44,235 bases of DNA. Source: a candidate division WOR-3 bacterium. Its GTDB lineage: Bacteria; Hydrothermota; Tepidihabitantia; Tepidihabitantales; CAIPLT01. The notes under the pieces were generated by a model. The model searched no databases. It saw nothing but the letters and a program-made list of their open reading frames with translations, and was not told the DNA's origin. The stretch spans positions 1-44,235 of the forward strand of contig JAOABV010000010.1 in assembly GCA_026418155.1 (NCBI GenBank), written 5' to 3'. Shown piece after piece: positions 9,539 through 17,682 of this stretch (position 1 is the stretch's first letter; each line of letters begins with the position of its first letter). Both the position numbers and the translations under genes were made by a program.

Positions 9539-9909
9539 TTAAAAATCGTAAAGAATTACTTGAATTCGAGAAGAAACTAATTAAACTCAAAGAAGCGCTC
9601 TTAAAACAACGAGACTTTACGCGAGAGATACTGTTAAAACCACAAGGAGAATCTGCCGGCGAATCGTCAAGTTATCGGACTCATGTCGGAGATATTGGAA
9701 GCGAAGCTTATCAACGAGAAATAATTTCACAGGTGACGACATATGAAACAAAGATACTGATGGAAATAGATCTTGCCCTAAAAAAAATTCGGGAACGAAA
9801 ATACGGAGATTGCGAGCGCTGCAACAAACCAATTTCTAAAACCCGGCTCAAAGCACTACCCTATACCCGGACTTGCATTAAATGCCAGAAAGAACTCTCA
9901 AATCGTTAA
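9535..9909 (+). CDS. DksA/TraR-type zinc-finger protein
   Basis: 124 aa. An N-terminal coiled-coil (about 5-90, rich in Lys, Glu and Leu) is followed by a C4 zinc finger: Cys93, Cys96, Cys114 and Cys117 (C-x2-C-x17-C-x2-C), typical of DksA/TraR/YteA proteins. Family members bind RNA polymerase through the secondary channel or act as small zinc regulators. It is translationally coupled to ileS by a 4-base overlap. The acidic tip residues that define DksA proper cannot be assigned with confidence, so the exact subfamily is open. Confidence 0.85.
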   Translation: MIKNRKELLEFEKKLIKLKEALLKQRDFTREILLKPQGESAGESSSYRTHVGDIGSEAYQREIISQVTTYETKILMEIDLALKKIRERKYGDCERCNKPISKTRLKALPYTRTCIKCQKELSNR

Positions 9910-10095
9910 GCAAAATAACTAAAAATTCAATATATTATATTTTATAGAATATATTATATTTTTATAGAGTGATATAATATAAATTGTTCTTAAATCTTTT
10001 AATTGCGAAAAGTGTACTATAAATTTATTACAAATTATAAATATACTAATATCAATCAGTTTTTATAGTTTTTAATATCACTTAACTCATTTTAA

Positions 10096-10860
10096 ATGAA
10101 TGTGTTAATCGAAATTGAATATGATGGGACAGAATATGCAGGATGGCAATATCAACCGCATAGACGAACAATCCAAGGTGAAATTGAAAAAGCGCTATAT
10201 AAAATCCTACGGAAAAAGATCCGGATTATCGGTGCCGGGCGTACTGATGCCGGTGTTTCTGCGTTAGGTCAAATTGCTAATTTTCATCTCGACGAAAACT
10301 GGTTTTCTCAAAAAGATAATAAATCATTACTAAATCTCCAAAAAGGGTTGAATGCAATATTGCCAGATGATATTTTTATTAAAAGCATTAGGATAGTGGC
10401 AGACAATTTTAATGCCCGTTATTCGGCAAAAAGTAAGATTTATCAATATCGCCTTATTACTACTAATTCGCCTTTACGAAAAAGATTTGCCTGGTTCATA
10501 CCATATGAATTAGATTTGAATAAAATGAAATACGCTGCAAATTTATTCCTCCATCAATTTAATTTTAGTAAATTTTGTCACTTGAAAAATAAAGACGCCA
10601 TAGTCAGGATTAAATCCCTGAAAATTATGATGTCTTCCAATCCCATTTTCAAAAACCAAAGGCAAGATGAAATTATCATTCGAATTGAAGCCGACCGTTT
10701 TTTATATAAAATGGTTCGAAGAATCGTTGGCGCTTTAGTTGATTTTGCACGGGGAAAAATAAACGAATGCGATATTTTGAATAGTTTTTGTGGTGAGAAA
10801 CATCGACCTATAGTTTGCGCTCCTGCCAATGGATTATTATTATTAAAAGTTAAATACTAA
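10096..10860 (+). CDS. truA: tRNA pseudouridine synthase A
   Basis: 254 aa, normal for the family. It converts U38-U40 of the tRNA anticodon arm to pseudouridine. The catalytic Asp51 is in GRTDAGVSA (48-56). The N-terminal I-E-Y-D-G-T-x-Y-x-G-W-Q motif (7-18) and the C-terminal F-L-Y-K-M-V-R-R-I-V-G motif are both present. It is preceded by a 186-base AT-rich gap with no clear promoter. There is no Shine-Dalgarno. Confidence 0.95.
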   Translation: MNVLIEIEYDGTEYAGWQYQPHRRTIQGEIEKALYKILRKKIRIIGAGRTDAGVSALGQIANFHLDENWFSQKDNKSLLNLQKGLNAILPDDIFIKSIRIVADNFNARYSAKSKIYQYRLITTNSPLRKRFAWFIPYELDLNKMKYAANLFLHQFNFSKFCHLKNKDAIVRIKSLKIMMSSNPIFKNQRQDEIIIRIEADRFLYKMVRRIVGALVDFARGKINECDILNSFCGEKHRPIVCAPANGLLLLKVKY

Positions 10861-10920
10861 AGAATTTAATTTTAGTGGTAATTTAAAATTAATGAAGTTA
10901 GTTTAAGTAGGAAACTCCGA

Positions 10921-11814
10921 ATGGAATCTTATCAGCGATATTTAATTCCCGAAGTTCTCGCTAAACTTAAAAGAATTGATTTAAAAGCTCGACTGGTAGT
11001 TGAAGGATTTCTCACAGGGTTGCATCGTAGTCCCTACAAAGGATTCTCTTGTGAGTTTGCGGAATATCGGCCTTATATGCCAGGTGACGAACTTAAACGC
11101 ATTGATTGGAAAATATATGCTAAAACTGACCGTTTTTTCGTTAAAGAGTATGAAGAAGAAACTAATCTTAAAGGTTATCTTTTGTTAGATGCATCTGGTT
11201 CGATGAGTTATACTTCAGGTAAAATTTCTAAATTAGAATATGCTGAATATTTAGCCGCCAGTTTGGGGTATTTGCTAATTAAACAACGGGATAGTGTCGG
11301 CTTAGCAGTTTTTACTGCTCAATTGGATAAATATATTCCACCGCGAAGTGCCCCAGCCCATCTTTCTTCTTTACTCAAAGCAATTGAACAAGTTAAACCC
11401 GGAGGGGATACTAACTTGGCAAACACTTTTCATCAGCTTGCCGAGAAGATACATCGTCGCGGTCTCGTAATTATTTTTTCTGATTTGTTTGATGATAAAG
11501 AAAAAGTGCTCTCGGCATTACACCATTTTCGCCATAAGAAACACGAGGTTCTGGTGTTCCATATTTTAGATAAGAATGAAATCGACTTTAAGTTTTTTAA
11601 ACCCTTAATCTTGAAAGACCTTGAAACTAATAAAGAAATGACATTAGACCCAAGAGTGATTCGAAAGGATTATCAAAAGGCACTTAATGAATTTATACTC
11701 GATTTTAAGCGCCGGTGCCGGGAATACCTGATTGATTATCATCTGATTACTACGGATACTTCTTTAGATAAAGCGCTTTTTGATTATTTAGAAAAACGTA
11801 AGCGTTTAGGATGA
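10921..11814 (+). CDS. DUF58 / vWA-like protein
   Basis: 297 aa. The N-terminal part contains the DUF58 signature: F-A-E-Y-R-P-Y-M-P-G-D near 46-56, then R-I-D-W. A von Willebrand A fold follows with a MIDAS-type D90-A-S92-G-S94. DUF58 proteins are usually encoded with MoxR ATPases and BatA-type membrane proteins and act in envelope stress or complex assembly. Here the BatA-like partner follows directly, but no MoxR is in the window. AGGA at about 10908 may be its ribosome site. The stop lies in an ATGA. Confidence 0.88.
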   Translation: MESYQRYLIPEVLAKLKRIDLKARLVVEGFLTGLHRSPYKGFSCEFAEYRPYMPGDELKRIDWKIYAKTDRFFVKEYEEETNLKGYLLLDASGSMSYTSGKISKLEYAEYLAASLGYLLIKQRDSVGLAVFTAQLDKYIPPRSAPAHLSSLLKAIEQVKPGGDTNLANTFHQLAEKIHRRGLVIIFSDLFDDKEKVLSALHHFRHKKHEVLVFHILDKNEIDFKFFKPLILKDLETNKEMTLDPRVIRKDYQKALNEFILDFKRRCREYLIDYHLITTDTSLDKALFDYLEKRKRLG

Positions 11815-11884
11815 AAAGAAATTTACTAATGCATCATATCACCACGATTGTCTTCTTATTAGGGCAGCAAGGGTATACTGATTT

Positions 11885-14068
11885 ATGGGCTTTTTAGCTC
11901 CATCTTGGCTTTGGCTTTTGGGTTTAGCCGGTATTCCCATATTAATTCATTTGTTACATCGTATTCGTTTGCCAAGAATTCCATTCTCGTCTTTGTTTTT
12001 TTTAAGTAGCTCTAAAAAGGAAAAGTTCTCTTGGTTACATTTGAAAGAGATCCTGCTTTTGATTTTCCGTACGGCTTTTGTCTTCTTTTTGTTGTTATCT
12101 TTAGCCCGACCGTATTTCAAAAAACATCTTTTTATTAACTTTAACCGGAGCGGCAAATATGATGCCAGTAGAGTTATTATTCTTGATGATTCTTATAGTA
12201 TGGCTTATGGTGATAATTTTTCTCGAGCAAAAGAGCAAGTTGGTAAACTGCTTCGAGATTTAAGTCGTTCTTCTGAAGTGGCAATTATCACATCCTCAGG
12301 AAAATTTATTTCCGATTTTGTTACTCAAAAGGCGTTATTACCAAAGATGCTGGACACGCTTTCGGTCTCGTATTTTGCCAAGTCAATGGAGGAAGCGTTA
12401 CATAAATCTTTTGATATGTTACAAAAAGCATCGTTTACGCAAAAAGAGATTTTTATTGTTACTGATTTGCAAAAAAGCGCTATCGAACCAATTCTGCCAT
12501 TGCTCGCTTCTAAGGATTTGTCGCAAATTAAATTTTGGATGATTGATGTCGGTTCGAAAAATCCTGATAATATTGGTATAAAAGAAATTTTTTTGCAGCC
12601 AAGTTTTCCTACACCTGATTTGCCATTTCAAGTAAATGTTAAACTTAAAAATTATACTGCAAAAAATAAAGAAGCAGTTTTGCAATGTAATATTAAATTT
12701 ATTAACTCTAATCTGTCTTTCTCAAATTCCAAAGTATCTGTGCAAAATGCCGTATTGAAAAATGATGTGGTTGAGAGTCAAATTTTACAATCTGCTGTTT
12801 TCTTAAAACCAAATGAAGAGAAAGTGATTACTTTTAATACTGAAATTAAAAAACCTGGACATTATCTAATTCAAGCATCGATTAGTGATGATTCTTTATT
12901 CGTAGATAATCAATATTATTGGACTTTAAATATTCCTCAAACAACACCAATTCTTTTACTCTATGAGCATCGTCCTGATATTCAATACATTGAGAAAGCA
13001 CTAGCTCAAAGTTATTTTGAAATTACTGCTTTGGAAGCAAAATTGTTAAGACAACATAATCTGAATAAATATCGGGCGATTGGAATCTTCGCACCTAGCC
13101 AATTGAATTATGCTGATTGGGAACGGTTGGCATATTTTGTTCAACAAGGTAAAGGTTGTTTCGTTGTCCTAAATAAAGAGATTAAAGAGACTCGATGGCA
13201 TAAGATATTAAATCTGCAATTAGATCTAACGGGCTATAATGTAACTTTAGATACACGATTTGGTTTTGTGACGATTGACAAGATAAATTATTCGCATCCG
13301 ATTATGGAAATATTTCGAGATATTGATTTGAGTTCGGCAAAGTTTTTTAATTACTGGAAACTCAGTGATGTTTCGGATACATCCGTATCGGATAAATCCG
13401 TATCGGATAAATCCAATTTAAGTTTAAGACAAAAACAGACTCTGGCTTATTTCTCATCCGGAAATCCATTTTTATTAGAAGACCCTAATCAAAGGATTAT
13501 CATTGCGCTATCAAGTTTTGATATTCGCACAACTGATTTTATGTTCAAACCAATCTTTCTGCCAATGTTACATCGAATTTTTAGTTATTTGGCGCTTTCC
13601 GATTTACCCACAAAATATCAAGTTGGTGATGTCATTAAATTACGGCTTTTATCGTCCCATCCGATGTCGAATGTTAAAATTAAGACACCAACGAGCGAAA
13701 TATATCAAGTAATAAATCAATCCCCAGAAAATAAAATAATGTCTAAGCCCATGCCGAATGTCAAAACTAAAAATCTGCCCAACGAAATGGACGAATTTAT
13801 AATTCAGACCTCAAACCTCAAAACTCAAAACCTACTTGAGTTTACTAATACCTCGGTCCCAGGATTTTACCAGATTCAAGACCAATTTTTTTGTGTTAAC
13901 GTTAATCCCGAAGAAAGCAATCTCTTAAAAATTCCTGAAGGACAACTTAAACAGTATGGAATATCGGTAATCAAAGATGTTGAAGGTTCGTTTATTGATT
14001 TTAGCCGAGCCTCAATATATTTATCATTTATGTTTCTTATTTTGGAATTGGTGGTTTTATGTATTTAG
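11885..14068 (+). CDS. BatA-like membrane protein with von Willebrand domain
   Basis: 727 aa. The BatA N-terminus (MGFLAPSWLWLLGLAGIPIL, then H-L-L-H-R) forms one membrane segment. A second at about 54-75 ends in L-A-R-P. The cytoplasm-excluded vWA domain has a MIDAS-type D101-D-S103-Y-S105. A C-terminal membrane helix lies at about 708-727. TATACT lies 5 bases before ATG, a possible leaderless start with a poor -35. Two in-frame duplications sit in the linker: VSDTS-VSDKS-VSDKS at residues 496-510, and a 29-residue degenerate repeat beginning at MSNVK (594) and MPNVK (623). Partner of the preceding DUF58 protein. Its C-terminal helix is echoed in the DNA that follows. Confidence 0.83.
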   Translation: MGFLAPSWLWLLGLAGIPILIHLLHRIRLPRIPFSSLFFLSSSKKEKFSWLHLKEILLLIFRTAFVFFLLLSLARPYFKKHLFINFNRSGKYDASRVIILDDSYSMAYGDNFSRAKEQVGKLLRDLSRSSEVAIITSSGKFISDFVTQKALLPKMLDTLSVSYFAKSMEEALHKSFDMLQKASFTQKEIFIVTDLQKSAIEPILPLLASKDLSQIKFWMIDVGSKNPDNIGIKEIFLQPSFPTPDLPFQVNVKLKNYTAKNKEAVLQCNIKFINSNLSFSNSKVSVQNAVLKNDVVESQILQSAVFLKPNEEKVITFNTEIKKPGHYLIQASISDDSLFVDNQYYWTLNIPQTTPILLLYEHRPDIQYIEKALAQSYFEITALEAKLLRQHNLNKYRAIGIFAPSQLNYADWERLAYFVQQGKGCFVVLNKEIKETRWHKILNLQLDLTGYNVTLDTRFGFVTIDKINYSHPIMEIFRDIDLSSAKFFNYWKLSDVSDTSVSDKSVSDKSNLSLRQKQTLAYFSSGNPFLLEDPNQRIIIALSSFDIRTTDFMFKPIFLPMLHRIFSYLALSDLPTKYQVGDVIKLRLLSSHPMSNVKIKTPTSEIYQVINQSPENKIMSKPMPNVKTKNLPNEMDEFIIQTSNLKTQNLLEFTNTSVPGFYQIQDQFFCVNVNPEESNLLKIPEGQLKQYGISVIKDVEGSFIDFSRASIYLSFMFLILELVVLCI
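13370..13414 (+). repeat. In-frame 15-bp minisatellite inside the BatA-like gene
   Basis: Three tandem 15-base units; units 2 and 3 are identical and unit 1 differs at two bases. They encode VSDTS, VSDKS, VSDKS. Confidence 0.95.
13664..13837 (+). repeat. In-frame 87-bp degenerate duplication inside the BatA-like gene
   Basis: The unit beginning ATGTCGAATGTT at 13664 recurs as ATGCCGAATGTC at 13751, 87 bases (29 codons) later. The encoded segments share P-M-x-N-V-K-x-K and a following x-E-x-x-x-x-I pattern. Confidence 0.55.
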
Positions 14069-14162
14069 CAGAAACAACTGGTCATATCTTCAGCATATAT
14101 TTGACACTAATCTTCATCCTTTGCGCTTTGTTTATATCGGAAATTGTCTTTTATGTATTGAG
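14011..14162 (+). repeat. Echo of the BatA-like C-terminal helix
   Basis: The BatA end (14011-14068, S-I-Y-L then a hydrophobic run, TTTTATGTATTTAG) is followed by 14089-14162, which in another frame encodes S-I-Y-L-T-L-I-F-I-L and a hydrophobic run and ends TTTTATGTATTGAG. A 71-codon frame (14059-14274) spans the second copy. Confidence 0.55.
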
Positions 14163-14270
14163 TATCGAAATTGGTAATTTTATATCTTTAGAGACCGACT
14201 TAATACAAAATACAAAGACTATGCCTGTAATAATCAAAATTATCGGCAGTTATCATTCGGTATTGTATTA

Positions 14271-14395
14271 TTGACAAGGAATAAAAGCATCTATCGTGGC
14301 GGTTATAAGCGATGCCCATAATCCTGTTTCGCATGCAGTGTCATCTTTTCAGATTGTGCTTCAAATTAATGTTGACAACAGATAAAAGAATCTAT
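14271..14395 (+). repeat. Promoter echo upstream of the TPR lipoprotein
   Basis: 14271-14294 and 14372-14395 both begin TTGACAA and match at 20 of 24 positions. Only the second is followed by a good -10 close to ATG. Confidence 0.6.
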
Positions 14396-14401
14396 TATTA
14401 T
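14372..14401 (+). promoter_or_regulatory. Promoter of the TPR lipoprotein gene
   Basis: TTGACA at 14372-14377. TATTAT can be read at 14393-14398 (15-bp spacer) or 14396-14401 (18-bp spacer). ATG at 14407 follows within 5-8 bases, so a leaderless message is likely. Confidence 0.55.
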
Positions 14402-14406
14402 TGATT

Positions 14407-15882
14407 ATGAGTTTTACAATACGGATTTTGCGACATCTAACACTTAGTCTGCTACTGATTTCTTGTGCTTATTATAATACTTTTCATAATGCCAAAAAAT
14501 TTTATAAAGAGGCAGTTGTTTTACAACAGAAAGGTTCTGCTCAAGCCAAAGCTAATTTTGAAAAAGCCATTGAAAAATCGGCATTAGTAATTAGTCGTCA
14601 TCCCCGCTCAAGATATGTCAGCCAAGCGTTGTTTCTTATCGGTATGTCGTATTATCATTTGGCTGAATATCCGAAAGCAATTGCCAAATTCGAAAACTTG
14701 ATAAATGTCTTTCCCAATTCTAAATTCGTTAACCAAGCAAATTTATATTGGGCATTGGCGTTATTAGAAAATAAAGATTATAACTTAGCATTAGAAAAAC
14801 TAACCCGACTAAAATCTGATAAAGGTATACAGTTCTTGAATCGAGAAGAACAAGCATTAGTTACCTATAAACTGGCTGAACTTTATTATCGCAAAGGCGA
14901 CTATTTTTTGGCCAGCCAAGAGTTAGAAAATTTTCGGCTGCGTTATAAAAAATCAAAATATTACAAAGACGCGCTATTACTCCTTGGCAATTTATATCGC
15001 GAACAGAAAAATTTTGATGAAGCAATCGCCGCTTATAAAACCTATATAAAATTATTTAGCGAGAGTCACAAATCGGAAAGAATTTTAGGTATTATTGGAT
15101 TAGCTGAGTGTTTAATGCTCACTGAGCGTTTAGAAGAAGGACAAAAAATCTTAAACGAAATTCTCAATTACGAACTGGATAGTAAAAATTATTTGGCATT
15201 AGGTAAATTTTTTCTTAAAATTAATCAATCCGCTCAAGCCCGACAATATTTACGCAAAGTAAAAGGAATCGATGCCCCCCAAGCCTATTTTCTTATAGCC
15301 TCAAGTTTCGAAACTGAAGGTATCTTCGACTCGGCAAAAATTTATTATGATAGTCTTCTCATAAAGAAAACAAGTTCAGAATACACGAAATATGCTGAAA
15401 TTCGACTTGCGGTATTAAATCCTTTATTCACCATTACAAAAAGTGATTCTCAAGTTAAGTCCGATGTGGCTAGATTCGATTCGGTCAGAGCAAAGGCCGA
15501 GAGTTTGTCAAACAAATACCAAAACGATTCAATTGTTGAATTAATTGATACTGTTGAAAATAAAAAGACAGGTCCCGCAATCGATTCCGCACAAATCTAC
15601 TATCTGTTGGCTGAAGTCTATAATCTCAACCTCAATCAATTTGTACGCGCAATAAATGAATACGAAAAAGTGTATCAAAAATTTCCTACGAGTCCATATG
15701 CACCCAAAGCACTATTAGCCATTGCCTGGATATATAAAAATAAACTAAATGCCGAATCAGACACGAGTCAATTCTTTACAGCATACCATCAAATATTAAA
15801 TCAGATTATTCGTCAATATCCAGAAACTGATTATGCAAAAAAAGCATCGGAAATGCTGAAAACATTAAGCCCTAAAAAGTAA
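14407..15882 (+). CDS. TPR-repeat outer-membrane-type lipoprotein
   Basis: 491 aa from ATG 14407 (an in-frame TTG two codons upstream is less likely). The signal peptide ends in L-L-I-S-C, a lipobox, followed by A-Y-Y-N-T-F-H-N-A. The rest is helical TPR repeats with paired Y/A/L patterns, for example A-L-F-L-I-G-M-S-Y-Y-H-L-A-E-Y-P-K-A. It ends with a BamD/YbgF-like block: A-I-N-E-Y-E-K-V-Y-Q-K-F-P-T-S-P-Y-A-P-K-A. Such proteins organise outer-membrane assembly or envelope complexes. Its place after the DUF58/BatA pair fits an envelope role; the partner is unknown. Confidence 0.8.
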   Translation: MSFTIRILRHLTLSLLLISCAYYNTFHNAKKFYKEAVVLQQKGSAQAKANFEKAIEKSALVISRHPRSRYVSQALFLIGMSYYHLAEYPKAIAKFENLINVFPNSKFVNQANLYWALALLENKDYNLALEKLTRLKSDKGIQFLNREEQALVTYKLAELYYRKGDYFLASQELENFRLRYKKSKYYKDALLLLGNLYREQKNFDEAIAAYKTYIKLFSESHKSERILGIIGLAECLMLTERLEEGQKILNEILNYELDSKNYLALGKFFLKINQSAQARQYLRKVKGIDAPQAYFLIASSFETEGIFDSAKIYYDSLLIKKTSSEYTKYAEIRLAVLNPLFTITKSDSQVKSDVARFDSVRAKAESLSNKYQNDSIVELIDTVENKKTGPAIDSAQIYYLLAEVYNLNLNQFVRAINEYEKVYQKFPTSPYAPKALLAIAWIYKNKLNAESDTSQFFTAYHQILNQIIRQYPETDYAKKASEMLKTLSPKK

Positions 15883-15923
15883 TAATAATCTTTAAAGTAA
15901 AGACCAAAGAGTAATACCAATTG
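15871..15923 (+). repeat. Short echo of the TPR gene 3' end
   Basis: The final codons and stop (15871-15890) resemble 15904-15923, shortly before the pyrK start. Period 33; short and A-rich, so weak. Confidence 0.3.
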
Positions 15924-15933
15924 AAACTACCAT

Positions 15934-16713
15934 ATGCTTAGAGAACAAACTAAAATTATTCAGCATCAACAATTGGCTCCTGAAATCTATTCTTTATGGC
16001 TTTTAGCACCAAAGATTGCTCAACGCACGAAACTCGGTCAGTTTGTCCAATTACAAATATCTGCAACCATCGAGCCATTTTTGCCAAGACCTTTCTCAAT
16101 TGCCGATGTGAAAGATAACAAAATTAGAATCATTTATCGACTAAGAGGTAAAGGCACTAATATACTGAAACAGAAAACTACCGGTGACTATCTGTGGTTA
16201 TTCGGACCACTAGGAAAACCCTTGTCGGGAGAACGAATTGTAAACCCAAAATGTCAAACAATAATTATATGTGCTGGCGGAATTGGTATCGCACCATTAT
16301 TATATGTGGCAAAATCTCTAAAAGATAAATATTTGCTCTCTCTATTTTATGGCGCAAAATCAAAAAGCGAACTCATTCTTTTAGATGAATTTAAATCATT
16401 ATGCGCCGAAATTTTCTTAGCCACTGAAGATGGTTCAGAAGGCAAAAAAGGATTAGTCACTGACTTATTAGACCTAACTCGACTTTCAGCAACTACAATG
16501 TTTACTTGTGGACCAATCCCGATGCTAAAAAAAATTCAGCAATTCTTATTAGAAAATCCCTTGTTGGAAATCTACGGCTTTATTGAAAATATGATGGGAT
16601 GTGGATGTGGTCTCTGCTTTACTTGCGCTATAAAGAAGAAGACGGAAATGGAAAGTTATTTTCATTTGTGTACTGATGGTCCAGTTTTCAATTTAGCAAC
16701 AATCGAACTATGA
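15934..16713 (+). CDS. pyrK: Dihydroorotate dehydrogenase electron-transfer subunit PyrK
   Basis: 259 aa. It is the FAD/[2Fe-2S] subunit that passes electrons from PyrD to NAD+. The FAD-binding R-P-F-S-I motif and the NAD-domain G-G-I-G-I-A-P-L motif are present. The iron-sulfur ligands are Cys223, Cys228, Cys231 and Cys246 (C-x4-C-x2-C-x14-C), as in known PyrK. It directly precedes pyrD. The 3' end, with its stop in TATGA, is the parent of a three-copy tandem repeat running into pyrD. Confidence 0.92.
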   Translation: MLREQTKIIQHQQLAPEIYSLWLLAPKIAQRTKLGQFVQLQISATIEPFLPRPFSIADVKDNKIRIIYRLRGKGTNILKQKTTGDYLWLFGPLGKPLSGERIVNPKCQTIIICAGGIGIAPLLYVAKSLKDKYLLSLFYGAKSKSELILLDEFKSLCAEIFLATEDGSEGKKGLVTDLLDLTRLSATTMFTCGPIPMLKKIQQFLLENPLLEIYGFIENMMGCGCGLCFTCAIKKKTEMESYFHLCTDGPVFNLATIEL

Positions 16714-16806
16714 AGAATAGAATTTCTGGTTTTTGATTTAGCGACAAATGAATTATGAAGACAGATATTTCAATTTTCACTTTAGCAGCAATCGAATTAT
16801 GAAAAA
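16692..16806 (+). repeat. Three-copy stop/start junction repeat between pyrK and pyrD
   Basis: Copies at 16692-16717, 16737-16762 and 16781-16806 (periods 45 and 44) share TTTAGC, a CAA/GCAA core, GAA and TATGAA. Copies 1 and 3 agree at 23 of 26 positions, and copies 1 and 2 at 21 of 26. Copy 1 carries the pyrK stop and copy 3 the likely pyrD start. This suggests an original ATGA overlap that was amplified. Confidence 0.85.
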
Positions 16807-17674
16807 TATTCGATGGAAATGCACTAATGTTAAGGTCGGGAACCTTACATTTAAGAATCCGCTAATTTTGGCATCAGGTACTTTCGGATGGGGCGATAAG
16901 TTTATTGAAGTTGCAAATAAGATGGGAGGAATTGTCACTAAAGGTTTGACTGTCAAACCGCGCCAAGGTAATCCACCTCCTCGTATATATGAAACTTCAG
17001 CCGGGATTCTTAATTCAGTTGGTTTAGAAAACCCTGGCGTAGAAAAGTTTTGTAAAGAAATATTACCGCGACTAAAACCTTTAAAAACAAATTTAATCGT
17101 CAATATTGCCGGTAATTCAGTTCAAGAATATAAGACATTAGCCGAGGAATTATACCAAGACTTAATTGCTGGTATAGAAATAAATCTTTCTTGTCCGAAT
17201 ATTGAAACTAAAAAATTAATCGGACAAAACCCGAAAATGACCTATAAGGTCGTTAAGACAGTTAGGGATGTTTCTAAAAAGTTTCTTATTACAAAATTAA
17301 CCGCTAATTTTATCGACCCATTACTGACCGCACAAGCAGCGGTTGAAGCAGGAACTGATGCTGTCTGTCTCATCAACACATTGTATGGCATCGCATTTGA
17401 TTATAAGACTGGTAAACCGATTTTAGGTGGTATCAGCGGCGGACTTTCCGGTCCAGCAATTAAACCTTTTGCTTTGTATTGCGTTTGGCATGTCAGCCAA
17501 AAATTAAAAGTTCCAATTATTGGCTGTGGTGGTATTACCACCGGAAAAGATGTTTTGGAATATTTGTCAGCAGGTAGTGTTTTAGTTGAAATAGGTTCCG
17601 CTAATCTACGCAACCCTTATGTCGGACTTGAAATATTAAAGGAAATTGATATAATGAGCCCATACAAGAGTTGA
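16799..17674 (+). CDS. pyrD: Dihydroorotate dehydrogenase, class 1B catalytic subunit
   Basis: 291 aa from Met16799. It oxidises dihydroorotate to orotate using FMN. Motifs: A-S-G-T-F-G-W-G (25-32), N-S-V-G-L-E-N-P-G (72-80), and the catalytic cysteine Cys132 in L-S-C-P-N. The phosphate-binding G-C-G-G-I-T-T-G lies near the end. A Cys at the active base position plus adjacent pyrK defines class 1B. A longer in-frame start at 16748 exists but lies in the junction repeat, and its extra 17 residues do not look like the family. Confidence 0.93.
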   Translation: MKNIRWKCTNVKVGNLTFKNPLILASGTFGWGDKFIEVANKMGGIVTKGLTVKPRQGNPPPRIYETSAGILNSVGLENPGVEKFCKEILPRLKPLKTNLIVNIAGNSVQEYKTLAEELYQDLIAGIEINLSCPNIETKKLIGQNPKMTYKVVKTVRDVSKKFLITKLTANFIDPLLTAQAAVEAGTDAVCLINTLYGIAFDYKTGKPILGGISGGLSGPAIKPFALYCVWHVSQKLKVPIIGCGGITTGKDVLEYLSAGSVLVEIGSANLRNPYVGLEILKEIDIMSPYKS

Positions 17675-17682
17675 GATAATAT

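Larger units (their letters stand above)
14069..14406. other. Intergenic tract with two kinds of echo
   Basis: It contains the second copy of the BatA C-terminal helix sequence, an unlikely 71-codon frame, and a degenerate copy of the TPR gene promoter at 14271-14294. No other gene is visible. Confidence 0.55.

Noticed and set aside
10866-10892. 9-bp perfect hairpin TTAATTTTA / TAAAATTAA between truA and the DUF58 gene
   Set aside because: All A+T stem and no T-run after it, so not a convincing terminator.
14059-14274. 71-codon frame overlapping the BatA-like stop
   Set aside because: Its hydrophobic part is explained as an echo of the preceding helix; no ribosome site. Kept only as a repeat.
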